This document shows positions 1 through 7,518 of a DNA stretch of 37,240 nt, one piece after another. Origin of the DNA: Oscillospiraceae bacterium (GTDB lineage: Bacteria > Bacillota > Clostridia > Oscillospirales > Acutalibacteraceae). The notes beneath the pieces were generated by a model that was not told the origin of the DNA, ran no database searches, and worked only from the letters and a program-made list of their open reading frames with translations. The position numbers were made by a program, and so were the translations under genes. The stretch is taken from contig SVPX01000007.1 in assembly GCA_015065665.1 (NCBI GenBank), positions 1 to 37,240 of the forward strand, written 5' to 3'. Every line of letters begins with the position of its first letter. Position 1 is the stretch's first letter.

Positions 1-1
1 G

Positions 2-118
2 GACTGTCAATCGGAAATTACAGACTATCTTGAAACTGAAGCGTTCACTCAAGGCTTCACCATAGCTATTAAGCTTATGGTTGAGGTTATGAAAACAATG
101 GAAATACCGGAAATATAA
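2..118 (+). CDS. C-terminal fragment of a DUF6809-like hypothetical protein (5' end outside window)
   Basis: The frame is open from the first bases of the window and ends at TAA 116-118, giving 38 residues that finish MVEVMKTMEIPEI. The piece 'FTQGFTIAIKLMVEVM' resembles the C-terminal helix of DUF6809-type small proteins, which in Clostridia often lie beside serine recombinases. A recombinase remnant does follow 1 kb downstream, and a terminator-like hairpin begins 20 bases after the stop. The family call is made from memory of a short tail and is tentative; that a coding frame ends here is more secure. No function is known for the family. Confidence 0.45.
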   Translation, partial: DCQSEITDYLETEAFTQGFTIAIKLMVEVMKTMEIPEI

Positions 119-138
119 ATCTGAACTCATTATAAAAA

Positions 139-176
139 ACAAGGGTGCAAGCGACATGCTTACACCCTTGTGATTT
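139..176. terminator. Bidirectional intrinsic terminator
   Basis: ACAAGGGTG-c-AAGC pairs with GCTT-a-CACCCTTGT around a 5-base loop (139-152 with 158-171; one C/A mismatch). It is followed by GATTTTT on the plus strand and preceded by a run of A (U-tract on the minus strand). It can end the upstream plus-strand gene and the minus-strand ATPase fragment. Confidence 0.7.
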
Positions 177-259
177 TTGCTATCACAAAATAAATTTTGC
201 CAGTTCCTAAAACGCATCAATATCATCATAAACAATTATAGGATAAAACCAACCTATTT

Positions 260-1123
260 TTAATAATCATCTCCAACTCTATGTGGCAAAATATGAAAAT
301 TATCGTAAGTAGGCAAGAAGGATGTCATCTGAACCAGTCTCAGGTTATCATACTTACTTGATATTTTCCAACAATACTCACTGAATCGATGAATTGAAAA
401 AAGAATATATGTATTGTTTTCCAATCGGTTAAATTTGGTTGTTGCTTCTTCTATTTCATCCCAATCGGGCTTCGTGCAATGTTCTCCGATTGTATCAAAA
501 TATTTTACGAAGATATAATCACCATAATTTTGAAACACCGCATCGAAAGTCGTACCATTAAGTTTTACATTCCTCAGACATCTTTCGTCATGAAAGTAAA
601 ATTCAGCATTGGTGTACCAATATGCGTAATAATTTTTCTCAAGCCAGTATTCGCACTCTTTTCTGAACACTCTTTTTACTGATACATTTTTTACATATTT
701 CATTATAGCTTCAAAAACAGATTCGTTCTCATAATTTGCATGGGTAAATATATATCTGTACCAAAAGCAAAAATATTCATTGGACATTTCATACCTTGCC
801 TGAGTTGTTCCTTTATTGCTTTTGAATTCTATGCGTTTTACAATACCTGCCGATATCAAAGACTTAATATATTTATCACACTTATTATTGGCATAACCTG
901 AGAGTTCTGCTAATTCAGAAATTCTCTTTTTGCCCGTGGCAATTCCGTACAGTAATGTGTTGTAACTTTCAGGAGTACGGAAATATTCCTTTACAATCCT
1001 TGGTGCTAATATACTGTAATATGAATTTGGTTTCAAAAATGCTTTCAAATTTTCCTCGAAAGAAATCTCAGGTTTGTATAAATCAACCAAGCTTGCTATA
1101 CCGCCTGTTACCGCTTTTATCAT
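260..1123 (-). pseudogene. 5'-truncated ATP-binding protein of the archaeal-ATPase/DUF234 type
   Basis: The 287 residues match the C-terminal half of Clostridial AAA ATPases of the archaeal-type/DUF234 family. A 'TGGIASLVDLY' segment (like TGGIPxYL) lies at residues 6-16, a winged-helix region at about 65-115, and a DUF234-like nuclease-fold region with 'FDAVFQNYGDYIFVKYF' at about 190-215. The P-loop, Walker B and sensor regions that should precede them (about 170-200 residues) are absent. Immediately upstream of the first ATG the sequence turns into serine-recombinase code on the opposite strand. I see no ribosome binding site before position 1123. This is read as a gene whose 5' part was lost at a rearrangement junction near 1125-1138. 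These ATPases often sit in defence or mobile regions, but their role is unknown. Confidence 0.65.
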
Positions 1124-1131
1124 TACAACTT

Positions 1132-2697
1132 CTTCATGACAATGTCAGCGGTATGAGTTTATCACGAAAAGGTATTTTTGAAATCACAGATGCAATTGAA
1201 GCAAAGCTGATAGACGCCATTATAGTCAAGGACTTGTCCCGACTTGGCCGTCACGAAACCGAAACTGCTGCTTACATTGAGTACACCCGTAAGAAAGAAA
1301 TACATATTTTCTCTGCGACCGAAGGCATAGATACCCTGGACGAAAACAATCGTCTGGTCATATCGGTTAAAGGTATCTTCAACGATATGTATGTCCGTGA
1401 CATTGCAAGAAAAGTTTCTGCCGGAATGCTTCAGAAGCAAAAGGAAGGGCTTGTAATCACTCCGCCCATGGGTTACTTCAAAGATAAAAACACAGGCGAA
1501 GTTGTAATTGTCGAAGAACACGCTCAGATAGTCAGGCGAATATTTAAACTGTATCTTGAAGGCTATGGCGTAAAATCCATTGCAAAAATGTTCAATGACG
1601 AGGGAATAAAATCCGCTGGTTACTATCAGAAAAAGCTCTACGGCAAACGACTTGGCTACAACAAACCCGAAATCGGTCACAAATACCTGTGGGATAACAC
1701 AGGCGTAAAAAGGATTCTGCAGAATGAATTTTACGCAGGCACTCTTGTGTGTCACAAAACCTACACAAGTAAAATTACCCATATCAGAAAAGATATCCCC
1801 GAGGAAGAACAGTACCGCCACGAAAACGCTGTGCCTGCCATTGTGTCAAGAGAGATATGGGAGTAGGCTCAATTCTTACTCAGCACTAAGCCAAAAAAGA
1901 ACGTGAGAGCCTCAAACAAGAATCCATGTCACAGATATGCAGGGCTTATCAAATGCGGTGATTGCGGTTCGAGTTTCGTATGCCGAACACGCAAATGGAG
2001 AGATCAACCTCCAAGATACGAATACACTTGCAACGGCTATCATCGATACGGCAAAGAACACTGCACATCTCACCGAATCGGAGAGAAAGCCTTGGACGAG
2101 CTTATTTACAATGAGCTTCTCAACATGAGGAGGTTGGCTTACGAAAATTATCAGAAAGCCGACAAGCAGCTTCAGAAATGGCAGAAAAGCAAACCTACCA
2201 CAGAGAAGCAAATTATATATCTGAAAGAGCAGCTTGAGCAAAGAAAATCCGACCAAGAGGAAATTCTTCTTGAGCGAATCAGGGACAAGGCTCACGCAGA
2301 TGTATATTCAAAAATGCTTGAGGATTGCGAAAAGGATATAGAAATCTTATCGCAGAAAATCATAGCGTTTCAGGACATTGCAAAAACAGTAAAGAAACGC
2401 AAAAAGGATTTGCAGTCAAGCCTTAAACTGATGGACAGTATAATAGAAGAAAGTGCTATAAGTAACACCCAACTGAGAATGCTTATAGATGAAATTATAA
2501 TCTTCGACGAGGACGGCACACTGAGAATTAAAATTGTTCTTAACGGAGATTTCGCTACCCACTTCGACCTTTATGACTGTGACGGTAATATCATCGATAC
2601 CATAGGGAGCTCTACCAAGCACCCTAAGTTCAAAGAACTTACCTTCGCACAGGTACTGGAATGTTACCACAATCCCAAGAAAATCTCAGCAGAATAA
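1132..2697 (+). pseudogene. Large serine recombinase, N-terminus missing and interrupted by an in-frame TAG
   Basis: The readable homology starts at 'HDNVSGMSLSRKG' and runs through the late resolvase domain ('VKDLSRLGRH'), the recombinase domain (MGYFKDKNTGE to the TAG), a zinc ribbon (CGDCGSSFVCR ... YTCNGYHRYGKEHC) and a C-terminal coiled coil (about 2130-2430). The first 60-70 residues, including the catalytic Ser of the 'YSRVS' motif, are absent; the open frame to the left is antisense to the ATPase fragment. A TAG at 1864-1866 follows 'SREIWE', where the family normally has Gln (IWEQAQ). Downstream codons stay in the same frame (AQFLLSTKPKKNVRAS...), so one CAG-to-TAG change explains the break. 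Such enzymes mobilise Tn4451-like and ICE-type elements. The lost catalytic serine makes this copy inactive by inference. Confidence 0.85.
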
Positions 2698-2718
2698 TCG
2701 ACTCCCCACAAAAGATAA

Positions 2719-2745
2719 AAGCCCGAGTAAAATCGGGCTTTTTGT
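2719..2745. terminator. Intrinsic terminator after the recombinase remnant, probably bidirectional
   Basis: AAGCCCGA (2719-2726) pairs perfectly with TCGGGCTT (2733-2740) around a 6-base loop, followed by TTTTTG. On the minus strand the hairpin is followed by TTTTATCTTTTG, so it may also end the small membrane-protein transcript coming from the right. Confidence 0.8.
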
Positions 2746-2856
2746 CATTTATATTTCTTTGTCATAGTTAAACAAATTGGAATCGTCTCTTTTACTATTT
2801 AGTCTTCGATGACTTCTTAATAACTTACCTCCGAATTGCACTTCTTTATAAGCAAA

Positions 2857-3012
2857 TCATAAACCAATATTAGCTATAAATGTTCCTACAATATATCCTG
2901 ATTTATACATAAGATAAAACGCAATAAGAATAACCAAAGTCTTTTTAATAAAAACTTTTGTCTTCGAACCTAAGTTAAACCATTTTTTCAGTGTTACTTT
3001 TTTCTCATTCAT
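2857..3012 (-). CDS. Small single-pass membrane protein (51 aa) paired with the XRE regulator
   Basis: The start is an ATG at 3012 with an AGGAGG box 8 bases upstream; the stop is TGA 2857-2859. A basic N-terminus (MNEKKVTLKKW) is followed by one hydrophobic helix (residues 25-49: LVILIAFYLMY ... FIANIGL), predicting a cytoplasmic N-terminus. The helix end, LMYKSGYIVGTFIANI, matches the end of the neighbouring regulator, FMYGVGYAIGQLIQNI, with the same M-Y-x2-G-Y-x2-G-x2-I-x-N-I spacing. The gene lies 100 bases downstream of the regulator on the same strand, so the two are probably co-transcribed. After the stop the frame stays open for 34 codons, which I take as chance. Family not recognised; a role in sensing or anchoring with the regulator is inference. 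Confidence 0.7.
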   Translation of the reverse strand: MNEKKVTLKKWFNLGSKTKVFIKKTLVILIAFYLMYKSGYIVGTFIANIGL

Positions 3013-3112
3013 ATTAAATTCCTCCTAAATCAAAGTACAGATTAAAAGTAACACAAATCTCGAAAATCCGCTATAAATTCAGGGTTGCACCTATGTAAAC
3101 TTATGGTTGCAC

Positions 3113-3538
3113 TTACAAATTAAGGTCATTTGTAATGTTTTGAATAAGTTGACCGATAGCATAACCTACTCCATACATAAATGCGTAAATCAATGCAATG
3201 CAAGCACACACTACAACGACATACAAGAACATCATCATCTTTCGTTGTTTCGCTGATAAGTTGGAGATGAAGTTATTCCACACCGCAAGCAAATTCTTTG
3301 ACTTATAAGTCACAGCAGCCTCTTTCTCAGATCCTTCATCTTCCACACCTCTCATTAAATAATCAAGTGAAACATCAAAATAATCGCTCATAAAAAGGAG
3401 TCTGGTCATTTCGGGATATGCTTTATCGTTTTCCCATTTTGATATAGACTGTCGGGACACATCCAAAAGTTCAGCTAACTCTTCCTGCGAAATGTTTTTC
3501 TCGCTACGTAGCTTATACAAACGCTCACCAAAACTCAT
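3113..3538 (-). CDS. XRE-family transcriptional regulator with C-terminal membrane anchor
   Basis: This 141-residue protein has a Cro/C1-type helix-turn-helix at residues 4-60 (ISQEELAELLDVSRQSISKWEND, typically 'QxxLAexlxVSrQtISkWE') and a transmembrane segment near the C-terminus (about 102-135, MMMFLYVVVVCACIALIYAF...). A GTG three bases-in-frame upstream (3541) is possible, but the ATG at 3538 sits 8 bases from the GGAGG box and is the better start. A TTGAAA/TATAAT promoter lies directly upstream. Membrane-tethered XRE repressors of this shape are common in Firmicutes and their signals are mostly unknown. The pairing with the small membrane protein downstream suggests a two-protein membrane sensor, which is inference. 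Confidence 0.85.
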   Translation of the reverse strand: MSFGERLYKLRSEKNISQEELAELLDVSRQSISKWENDKAYPEMTRLLFMSDYFDVSLDYLMRGVEDEGSEKEAAVTYKSKNLLAVWNNFISNLSAKQRKMMMFLYVVVVCACIALIYAFMYGVGYAIGQLIQNITNDLNL

Positions 3539-3574
3539 CACTTATTCCTCCGCATATTCAAGGTTTTCAAGCTG

Positions 3575-3603
3575 ATTATATCACATAGAAAATTGCATTT
3601 CAA
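3575..3603 (-). promoter_or_regulatory. SigA-type promoter of the XRE regulator gene
   Basis: On the minus strand: TTGAAA (3598-3603), 17-base spacer, TATAAT (3575-3580). It lies about 35 bases before the regulator start. Confidence 0.75.
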
Positions 3604-3634
3604 TTAGATTGATTATGCTAGACTAATTATCTGG

Positions 3635-3731
3635 CAGACGCATAACCTGCCTTTTAGCAATTTGGTAAAACGGTATGAAGTCTGACTTGTGCATAAATTA
3701 CAATACAATTTCATGCACAGTTATGCGTCTG
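3635..3731. repeat. Nested inverted repeat between the regulator and tRNA-Leu
   Basis: A perfect 12-bp inverted repeat, CAGACGCATAAC (3635-3646) and its complement (3720-3731), encloses 73 bases. Inside lies a second dyad, TGTGCAT/ATGCACA (3688-3694 and 3713-3719) extended by AAATT/AATTT. The outer arms contain GGCAGACGC or its complement, a string also found in the D-arm of the adjacent tRNA-Leu. It could be a degenerate element end, an attachment-site scar or a regulatory structure; the sequence does not decide. Confidence 0.55.
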
Positions 3732-3759
3732 ACAACTGTAAAAATAGCTAAGACATAAC

Positions 3760-3786
3760 AAAAAGCTCGATAAAATCGAGCTTTTT
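3760..3786 (-). terminator. Terminator of the tRNA-Leu unit
   Basis: AAAAAGCTCGA (3760-3770) and TCGAGCTTTTT (3776-3786) form a perfect 11-bp stem with a 5-base loop. On the minus strand it ends in a U-run and begins one base after the tRNA CCA end. Confidence 0.85.
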
Positions 3787-3787
3787 A

Positions 3788-3874
3788 TGGTGCACCTGAC
3801 AGGACTTGAACCTGCACCTTCGCAAAAAGATACGGACCTGAACCGTACGCGTCTGCCAATTCCGCCACAGGTGC
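3788..3874 (-). tRNA. tRNA-Leu (anticodon CAG), CCA encoded
   Basis: The minus strand folds as a class II tRNA. The acceptor stem is GCACCTG/CAGGTGC with discriminator A and encoded CCA; the D-arm is GCGGAATTGGCAGACGC. The anticodon stem ACGG/CCGT encloses TTCAGGT (anticodon CAG), followed by a long variable arm and the T-loop GGTTCAAGTCC. It lies behind a second, damaged tRNA-Leu-like copy and is followed at once by a strong terminator. Confidence 0.95.
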
Positions 3875-3951
3875 TTATTTAATTTTTACTCCGTAAATTT
3901 TACACGGCCGGAGTGTCCGAGGTGGAGCATTTTGCTTAATCCACATAATTT

Positions 3952-4034
3952 TGCAGGACAGTGACCTTGTTTTGCAAGTTCACCGAGGGGACGCAGACTG
4001 AACCATGCGCGTCTGCCAATTCCGCCATACCTGC
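3952..4034 (-). pseudogene. Degenerate tRNA-Leu-like gene
   Basis: The 5' half is tRNA-Leu: acceptor GCAGGTA, then TG, D-arm GCGGAATTGGCAGACGC (identical to the intact neighbour) and anticodon loop TTCAG. The 3' half does not complete the anticodon stem (CATGG lacks CCATG) and has no recognisable T-loop. Even so, the end CCTGC plus A can pair with the acceptor GCAGG at the length expected for tRNA-Leu (83 bases), without CCA. It is the first product of the consensus promoter at 4061-4089. I read it as a tRNA pseudogene; a diverged functional RNA is possible. Confidence 0.55.
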
Positions 4035-4060
4035 AAATTGATTTGTAATCAACTTTTGAT

Positions 4061-4089
4061 ATTATAGCAAAAGCCAATTGAGTTGTCAA
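4061..4089 (-). promoter_or_regulatory. Consensus promoter of the tRNA-Leu unit
   Basis: On the minus strand: TTGACA (4084-4089), 17-base spacer, TATAAT (4061-4066), a perfect SigA consensus. The degenerate tRNA copy begins 27 bases downstream of the -10 box. Confidence 0.85.
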
Positions 4090-4143
4090 CCTAAATATAA
4101 AATTTTTCTGTTTATTTGCATTATTGCCACCTTCTGCTCTACA

Positions 4144-4183
4144 TAAAAAACAGACATAACCAACCGGTGTCGATTATGTCTGT
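4144..4183 (-). terminator. Terminator of the polymer-export operon
   Basis: ACAGACATAA (4150-4159) pairs with TTATGTCTGT (4174-4183) around a 14-base loop. On the minus strand it is followed by TTTTTTATG. It lies 20 bases past the cytidylyltransferase stop. Confidence 0.85.
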
Positions 4184-4202
4184 TGCTTATATCACTAATA
4201 AA

Positions 4203-4940
4203 TTACAGGTCGTACTTCAGTTCTTCTTTTGCAAAGTTCTTGAAGCTCTCATAGTAGAAGTATGAGCGGAGTGTCTGCAAATCCTCGGGAGTTGTAACCT
4301 TGATATTCTCGCGGATACCCTGGAAGATTCTTACTGTCTCGCCCAGTTCAATAAGAAGTTCTGAGGAGGAGATAGGATTGGTGATTCCTCTCTTCTCTGC
4401 CTCATCGTGAGCCCACATAATCTTACGCATTGTGTAGCCCTGAGGAGCCTGAGTAATAAACATCTGCTTTCTGGGCAGAGATTTGCAGCAGGTCTCACCA
4501 TCAGGTGATTCAAGCACTGAGTCGATACTGGGAGTTACGGGAACTGCAGTCTCATACTGTCTTGCAGTCTCGATACAATCAGAGATAAGTTTTTCAGACA
4601 GCATAGGACGAACACCGTCACAGATAAGTACAATATCCTCAGGTGATGACTTCTTCTGCACCTCTACAAGTCCGTTGTGAATACTCTGGTGACCATTTGC
4701 ACCGCCGGGAACAATTGCAACTACCTTCTCGATACGGTGTGTCTCAATAAGTCCCCACAGATAGTCAATCTTGTCGGGAATACAGGAGATTACAATATCA
4801 TCCACCTCTGCGTGCTTTGCAAAATGCTCCAGAGTGCGGATAATGATGGGTTTGCCGTCAACATCAATAAACTGCTTGGGAATATCAAGAGACTTCATTC
4901 TTGCACCGATTCCACCTGCAAAAATCATTGCGTGTACCAT
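4203..4940 (-). CDS. ispD/tarI: IspD/TarI-family cytidylyltransferase, probably polyol-phosphate (wall polymer)
   Basis: This is a 245-residue nucleotidyltransferase of the GT-A fold. The N-terminal CTP-binding loop FAGGIGARM is followed by 'PKQFIDVDGKPIIIRTLEHF'; 'LICDGVRPM' gives the metal-binding Asp, and 'ITQAPQGY' and 'TPEDLQ' are family motifs. IspD (isoprenoid) and TarI/BcsL (CDP-ribitol) are close relatives. The GG-containing loop, the length and the operon with TagGH-like exporters favour a TarI-like enzyme making CDP-polyol for a teichoic-acid-like polymer. An in-frame GTG at 4946 exists, but ATG 4940 is better spaced from the AGGAAAGG box. It is the last gene of the operon. The exact substrate cannot be read from sequence. 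Confidence 0.8.
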   Translation of the reverse strand: MVHAMIFAGGIGARMKSLDIPKQFIDVDGKPIIIRTLEHFAKHAEVDDIVISCIPDKIDYLWGLIETHRIEKVVAIVPGGANGHQSIHNGLVEVQKKSSPEDIVLICDGVRPMLSEKLISDCIETARQYETAVPVTPSIDSVLESPDGETCCKSLPRKQMFITQAPQGYTMRKIMWAHDEAEKRGITNPISSSELLIELGETVRIFQGIRENIKVTTPEDLQTLRSYFYYESFKNFAKEELKYDL

Positions 4941-4975
4941 AAACACTTTCCTTTCCTAAATGACTGTCTGTCAAT

Positions 4976-5716
4976 TTATTTCTTGGCTTTTTTAGCCTTA
5001 TCTTCCTGGTAAACCTTCAGTGCCTCGTCAACAGGGCCATCAAAGATAAGTTCACCCTTCTTCATATATATTGCCCGTGTGCAGAGTTCTCTAACAGACT
5101 CGGCACTATGGCTGACATAAAGAACGGTCACACCGCTCTTGATAATGTCTGCAATCTTATTCTTACATTTCTTTTTGAATGTAGCGTCACCAACAGAGAG
5201 AGCCTCATCAATAACAAGGATATCCGGTTCGATGTTAACATTGATTGCAAAACCCAGACGCATTTTCATACCGCTTGAATAGGTACGAACAGGCTGGTCG
5301 ATATAATCACCAAGTTCTGCAAAGTCAACGATTCTCTCTTCAATACGCTTGATTTCCTTATCAGTAAGACCTAAGATATAGCCTTTAAGATAAATGTTCT
5401 CTCTGCCTGTCATCTGCATTGAGAAACCTGCGGTAAGCTCAAGGAGAGCCGCAACCTTGCCATTTACCGTTACCTCGCCCTCTGAGGGAAAAGCAACACC
5501 TGTGATATGCTTGAGGATTGTGGATTTACCTGCACCGTTATCACCGATAAGACCAACAGCCTCGCCTTTATCAATACTGAAAGATACATTCTTCAACGCC
5601 TTGTTGATTTTAGCCTTTTTATTCTTGAAGAACAGAGCTCTGAATCGCTCCTGGTCATTCTTATAAAGTGTGTATTCCTTGGTAACATTAGAAAAAACAA
5701 TTATAGGTTCTGACAT
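4976..5716 (-). CDS. tagH: ABC transporter ATPase for polysaccharide/teichoic acid export (TagH/Wzt type)
   Basis: The protein has 246 residues. Walker A is GDNGAGKST (about residue 58), the signature is TYSSGMKMRLGFA, Walker B is PDILVIDEALSVGD and the switch His is YVSHS. The sequence 'AALLELTAGFSMQMTGRENIYLKG' is typical of the TagH/Wzt branch that drives export of lipid-linked polymers. It ends soon after the ATPase fold in a Lys-rich tail, so it lacks the C-terminal carbohydrate-binding domain of long Wzt proteins. ATG has AGGAGG 7 bases upstream. The permease gene lies 12 bases upstream and the cytidylyltransferase 35 bases downstream, on the same strand. Confidence 0.93.
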   Translation of the reverse strand: MSEPIIVFSNVTKEYTLYKNDQERFRALFFKNKKAKINKALKNVSFSIDKGEAVGLIGDNGAGKSTILKHITGVAFPSEGEVTVNGKVAALLELTAGFSMQMTGRENIYLKGYILGLTDKEIKRIEERIVDFAELGDYIDQPVRTYSSGMKMRLGFAINVNIEPDILVIDEALSVGDATFKKKCKNKIADIIKSGVTVLYVSHSAESVRELCTRAIYMKKGELIFDGPVDEALKVYQEDKAKKAKK

Positions 5717-5728
5717 ACTGCTACCTCC

Positions 5729-6538
5729 TTACAGAACATCGGGGAGAGTCTTACGCAGACGGTTGTAGTTAAAGATACCAAGCAGGAAAACAGCCACAAA
5801 TTCACCAAGGAAAATGAAAAACTCAAGCTTGTTATCAAAGAACCATCTGTCATAAAGAAACGCGTTACGATATCCGTTAGCAAAGAAGTTGATGGGATTA
5901 AAGAGCATAACCTTCTCAAGCCATGCAATACCCAAGTCGTAGGAATTGTAGATAATACCTGACAGCCAGAAGATACCCGACATAATGGAGACAATCATAT
6001 TCTCAAAATCCTTTGAGAAAGCCGCCATAGGAGCAGTTGACCATGTAAGTGCCACAAAGAACATATACATCAGAGGGCAATACAGGAAGAACTGCAGGTT
6101 ATAAACATCAGGTGTATAGCCTGTGCAGATAAGAATCACGTACATGATAATTGCAAGGAACAGATGAACAAAGAGCCTTGCAACAGCAGTAAATGTCATA
6201 ATGGTTGAAACAGGGAACGAAACCTTGGTGACAAACTGCTGATTCATTCTGATGGATTTTGCACCCAGAGTAATGCTGTCGGTAATAAAAAACCAAGGAA
6301 TAAAACCAACCAGCAGGAATATAAATCTGTCATAAGTTGTACCGAAAGCCTCAACTCCGCCGCTGCCTTTAAGACCAACAGCAAAAGCAAACCAATAAAC
6401 GAAGAGAGTAAAGGCAGGTTTGATAACCGCCCAGAAGGGACCGATAGCGGCACCCTTGTATGTTTTTTTCAGGTCATTAACGGCAAGAAGTAAAATCTGT
6501 TTGCCGAAATTTTTATGTTCTTTGAATATGGTAAACAA
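5729..6538 (-). CDS. tagG: ABC-2 type permease for polysaccharide/teichoic acid export (TagG/Wzm type)
   Basis: This 269-residue membrane protein has about six hydrophobic segments. The N-terminal amphipathic 'LLLAVNDLKKTYKGAAIGPFWAVIKP' region is diagnostic of TagG/RfbA permeases (usually xxRDxKxRYkxSxLGxlWxxlxP). The start is TTG at 6538, 8 bases after a perfect AGGAGG (GGAGGATTCTGAA); no closer ATG fits. It heads the operon with the ATPase and cytidylyltransferase and has its own TTGACA promoter. With TagH it would flip an undecaprenyl-linked polymer across the membrane. Confidence 0.92.
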   Translation of the reverse strand: MFTIFKEHKNFGKQILLLAVNDLKKTYKGAAIGPFWAVIKPAFTLFVYWFAFAVGLKGSGGVEAFGTTYDRFIFLLVGFIPWFFITDSITLGAKSIRMNQQFVTKVSFPVSTIMTFTAVARLFVHLFLAIIMYVILICTGYTPDVYNLQFFLYCPLMYMFFVALTWSTAPMAAFSKDFENMIVSIMSGIFWLSGIIYNSYDLGIAWLEKVMLFNPINFFANGYRNAFLYDRWFFDNKLEFFIFLGEFVAVFLLGIFNYNRLRKTLPDVL

Positions 6539-6601
6539 TTCAGAATCCTCCTTGGAGCATACAGCTCACACAAGTATACTATACCACAATATAACACTTT
6601 A

Positions 6602-6629
6602 ATTATATATAATTTCATAGATTTGTCAA
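6602..6629 (-). promoter_or_regulatory. Promoter of the tagGH-cytidylyltransferase operon
   Basis: Minus strand TTGACA (6624-6629), 16-base spacer, TATAAT (6602-6607). A second possible -10 (TATAGTATAC) lies about 30 bases closer to the gene. Confidence 0.8.
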
Positions 6630-6682
6630 TTTACAGTTTTGAGATAAATACCCTTTATTTATATTCTTGCAACCTGCTGTTG

Positions 6683-6711
6683 TTTACTTGTTCATACTTT
6701 TCTGATAGAAT
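6683..6711 (+). promoter_or_regulatory. Candidate promoter of the alpha/beta hydrolase gene
   Basis: TTTACT (6683-6688), 17-base spacer, TAGAAT (6706-6711). It lies about 30 bases before the ATG, with an AAGGAG box at 6731-6736 in between. Confidence 0.5.
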
Positions 6712-6743
6712 ATGTACATCAAAACTATTTCAAGGAGAAAACT

Positions 6744-7499
6744 ATGAATTTTCATACACTTGGAGAAACAGATAAACCAACAGTTTTACTTATACATGGC
6801 GCATTGACTCCCTACCAGATAATGTTACCCATCGCAGAACATTTCACGTCTGATTACAAAGTGATTATTCCCGCTCTTGACGGACACACAAAAGATAGGG
6901 AAAGCACCTTCATCTCCATAGAAAACGAAGCTGAAAAAATAGAGAATTATCTGAAGGAAACGGGTATCTCTGATATCTTCTGTTTATGCGGATTATCTTT
7001 GGGCGGTGCAATTGCTCACAAACTCCTGCAAAGGGGTAATATCAGAATCAGAAACATCGTCCTTGACGGAGCACCTCTTGTGAAATCCCCCTCGTTTCTG
7101 ACAAAGGTTATGACAAACAACTATCTGGATATTATGAAAAAATCCAAGGCAAGGGATAAAAAAACACTTGATAATTTCTGCAGATATTTTCTGCCCGAAA
7201 GATATCTTCCCCACTTTCTTGAGTTTATAGACAAAACATCAGAAGAAAGCATTATCAATATGGTTTTAAGTGTAGGAGAAAGTGAACTTTGTGAAAACCT
7301 TGATCTTTCAGACACAAAGTTCCTGTATCTGCACGGCACTGAGATGAACGAATACCTATCAAAGAAAAGCGCAAAGAAACTGGCAAAGTTATACCCCGAA
7401 GCAACGGTTGTATGTTTTAAGGGCGATGCCCATTGTCAATGTGCCATATATGAGCCCGATGACTTTGCAAAAATAATACTAGATTTCATCAAGAGATAA
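6744..7499 (+). CDS. Alpha/beta hydrolase fold protein
   Basis: This 251-residue cytosolic protein begins at an ATG 7 bases after AAGGAG. 'VLLIHGALTPYQIM' gives the oxyanion-hole HG, and 'CLCGLSLGGAIA' is the nucleophile elbow GxSxG with Ser at about residue 90. The acid is probably in the 'FLYLHGTEMNEYL' region, and the catalytic His is in 'FKGDAHCQC' near the C-terminus. The family covers esterases, lipases and thioesterases; the substrate is not predictable here. It is a single-gene unit, divergent from tagG and convergent with ftsZ, with which it shares a terminator. Confidence 0.85.
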   Translation: MNFHTLGETDKPTVLLIHGALTPYQIMLPIAEHFTSDYKVIIPALDGHTKDRESTFISIENEAEKIENYLKETGISDIFCLCGLSLGGAIAHKLLQRGNIRIRNIVLDGAPLVKSPSFLTKVMTNNYLDIMKKSKARDKKTLDNFCRYFLPERYLPHFLEFIDKTSEESIINMVLSVGESELCENLDLSDTKFLYLHGTEMNEYLSKKSAKKLAKLYPEATVVCFKGDAHCQCAIYEPDDFAKIILDFIKR

Positions 7500-7518
7500 A
7501 CAAAAAACACATCAAAAA

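Noticed and set aside
1162..1821. Long open frame antisense to the recombinase
   Set aside because: It mirrors the coding strand; no RBS and no family resemblance.
2761..2856. Continuation of the small membrane protein frame for 34 codons after its TGA
   Set aside because: The stop coincides with the end of the matching TM segment in the regulator; a 34-codon run without stops is expected by chance fairly often.
3886..4089. Minus-strand reading frame containing 'YGGIGRRAWF'
   Set aside because: It is the translation of the tRNA-Leu-like sequence, a well-known spurious protein pattern.
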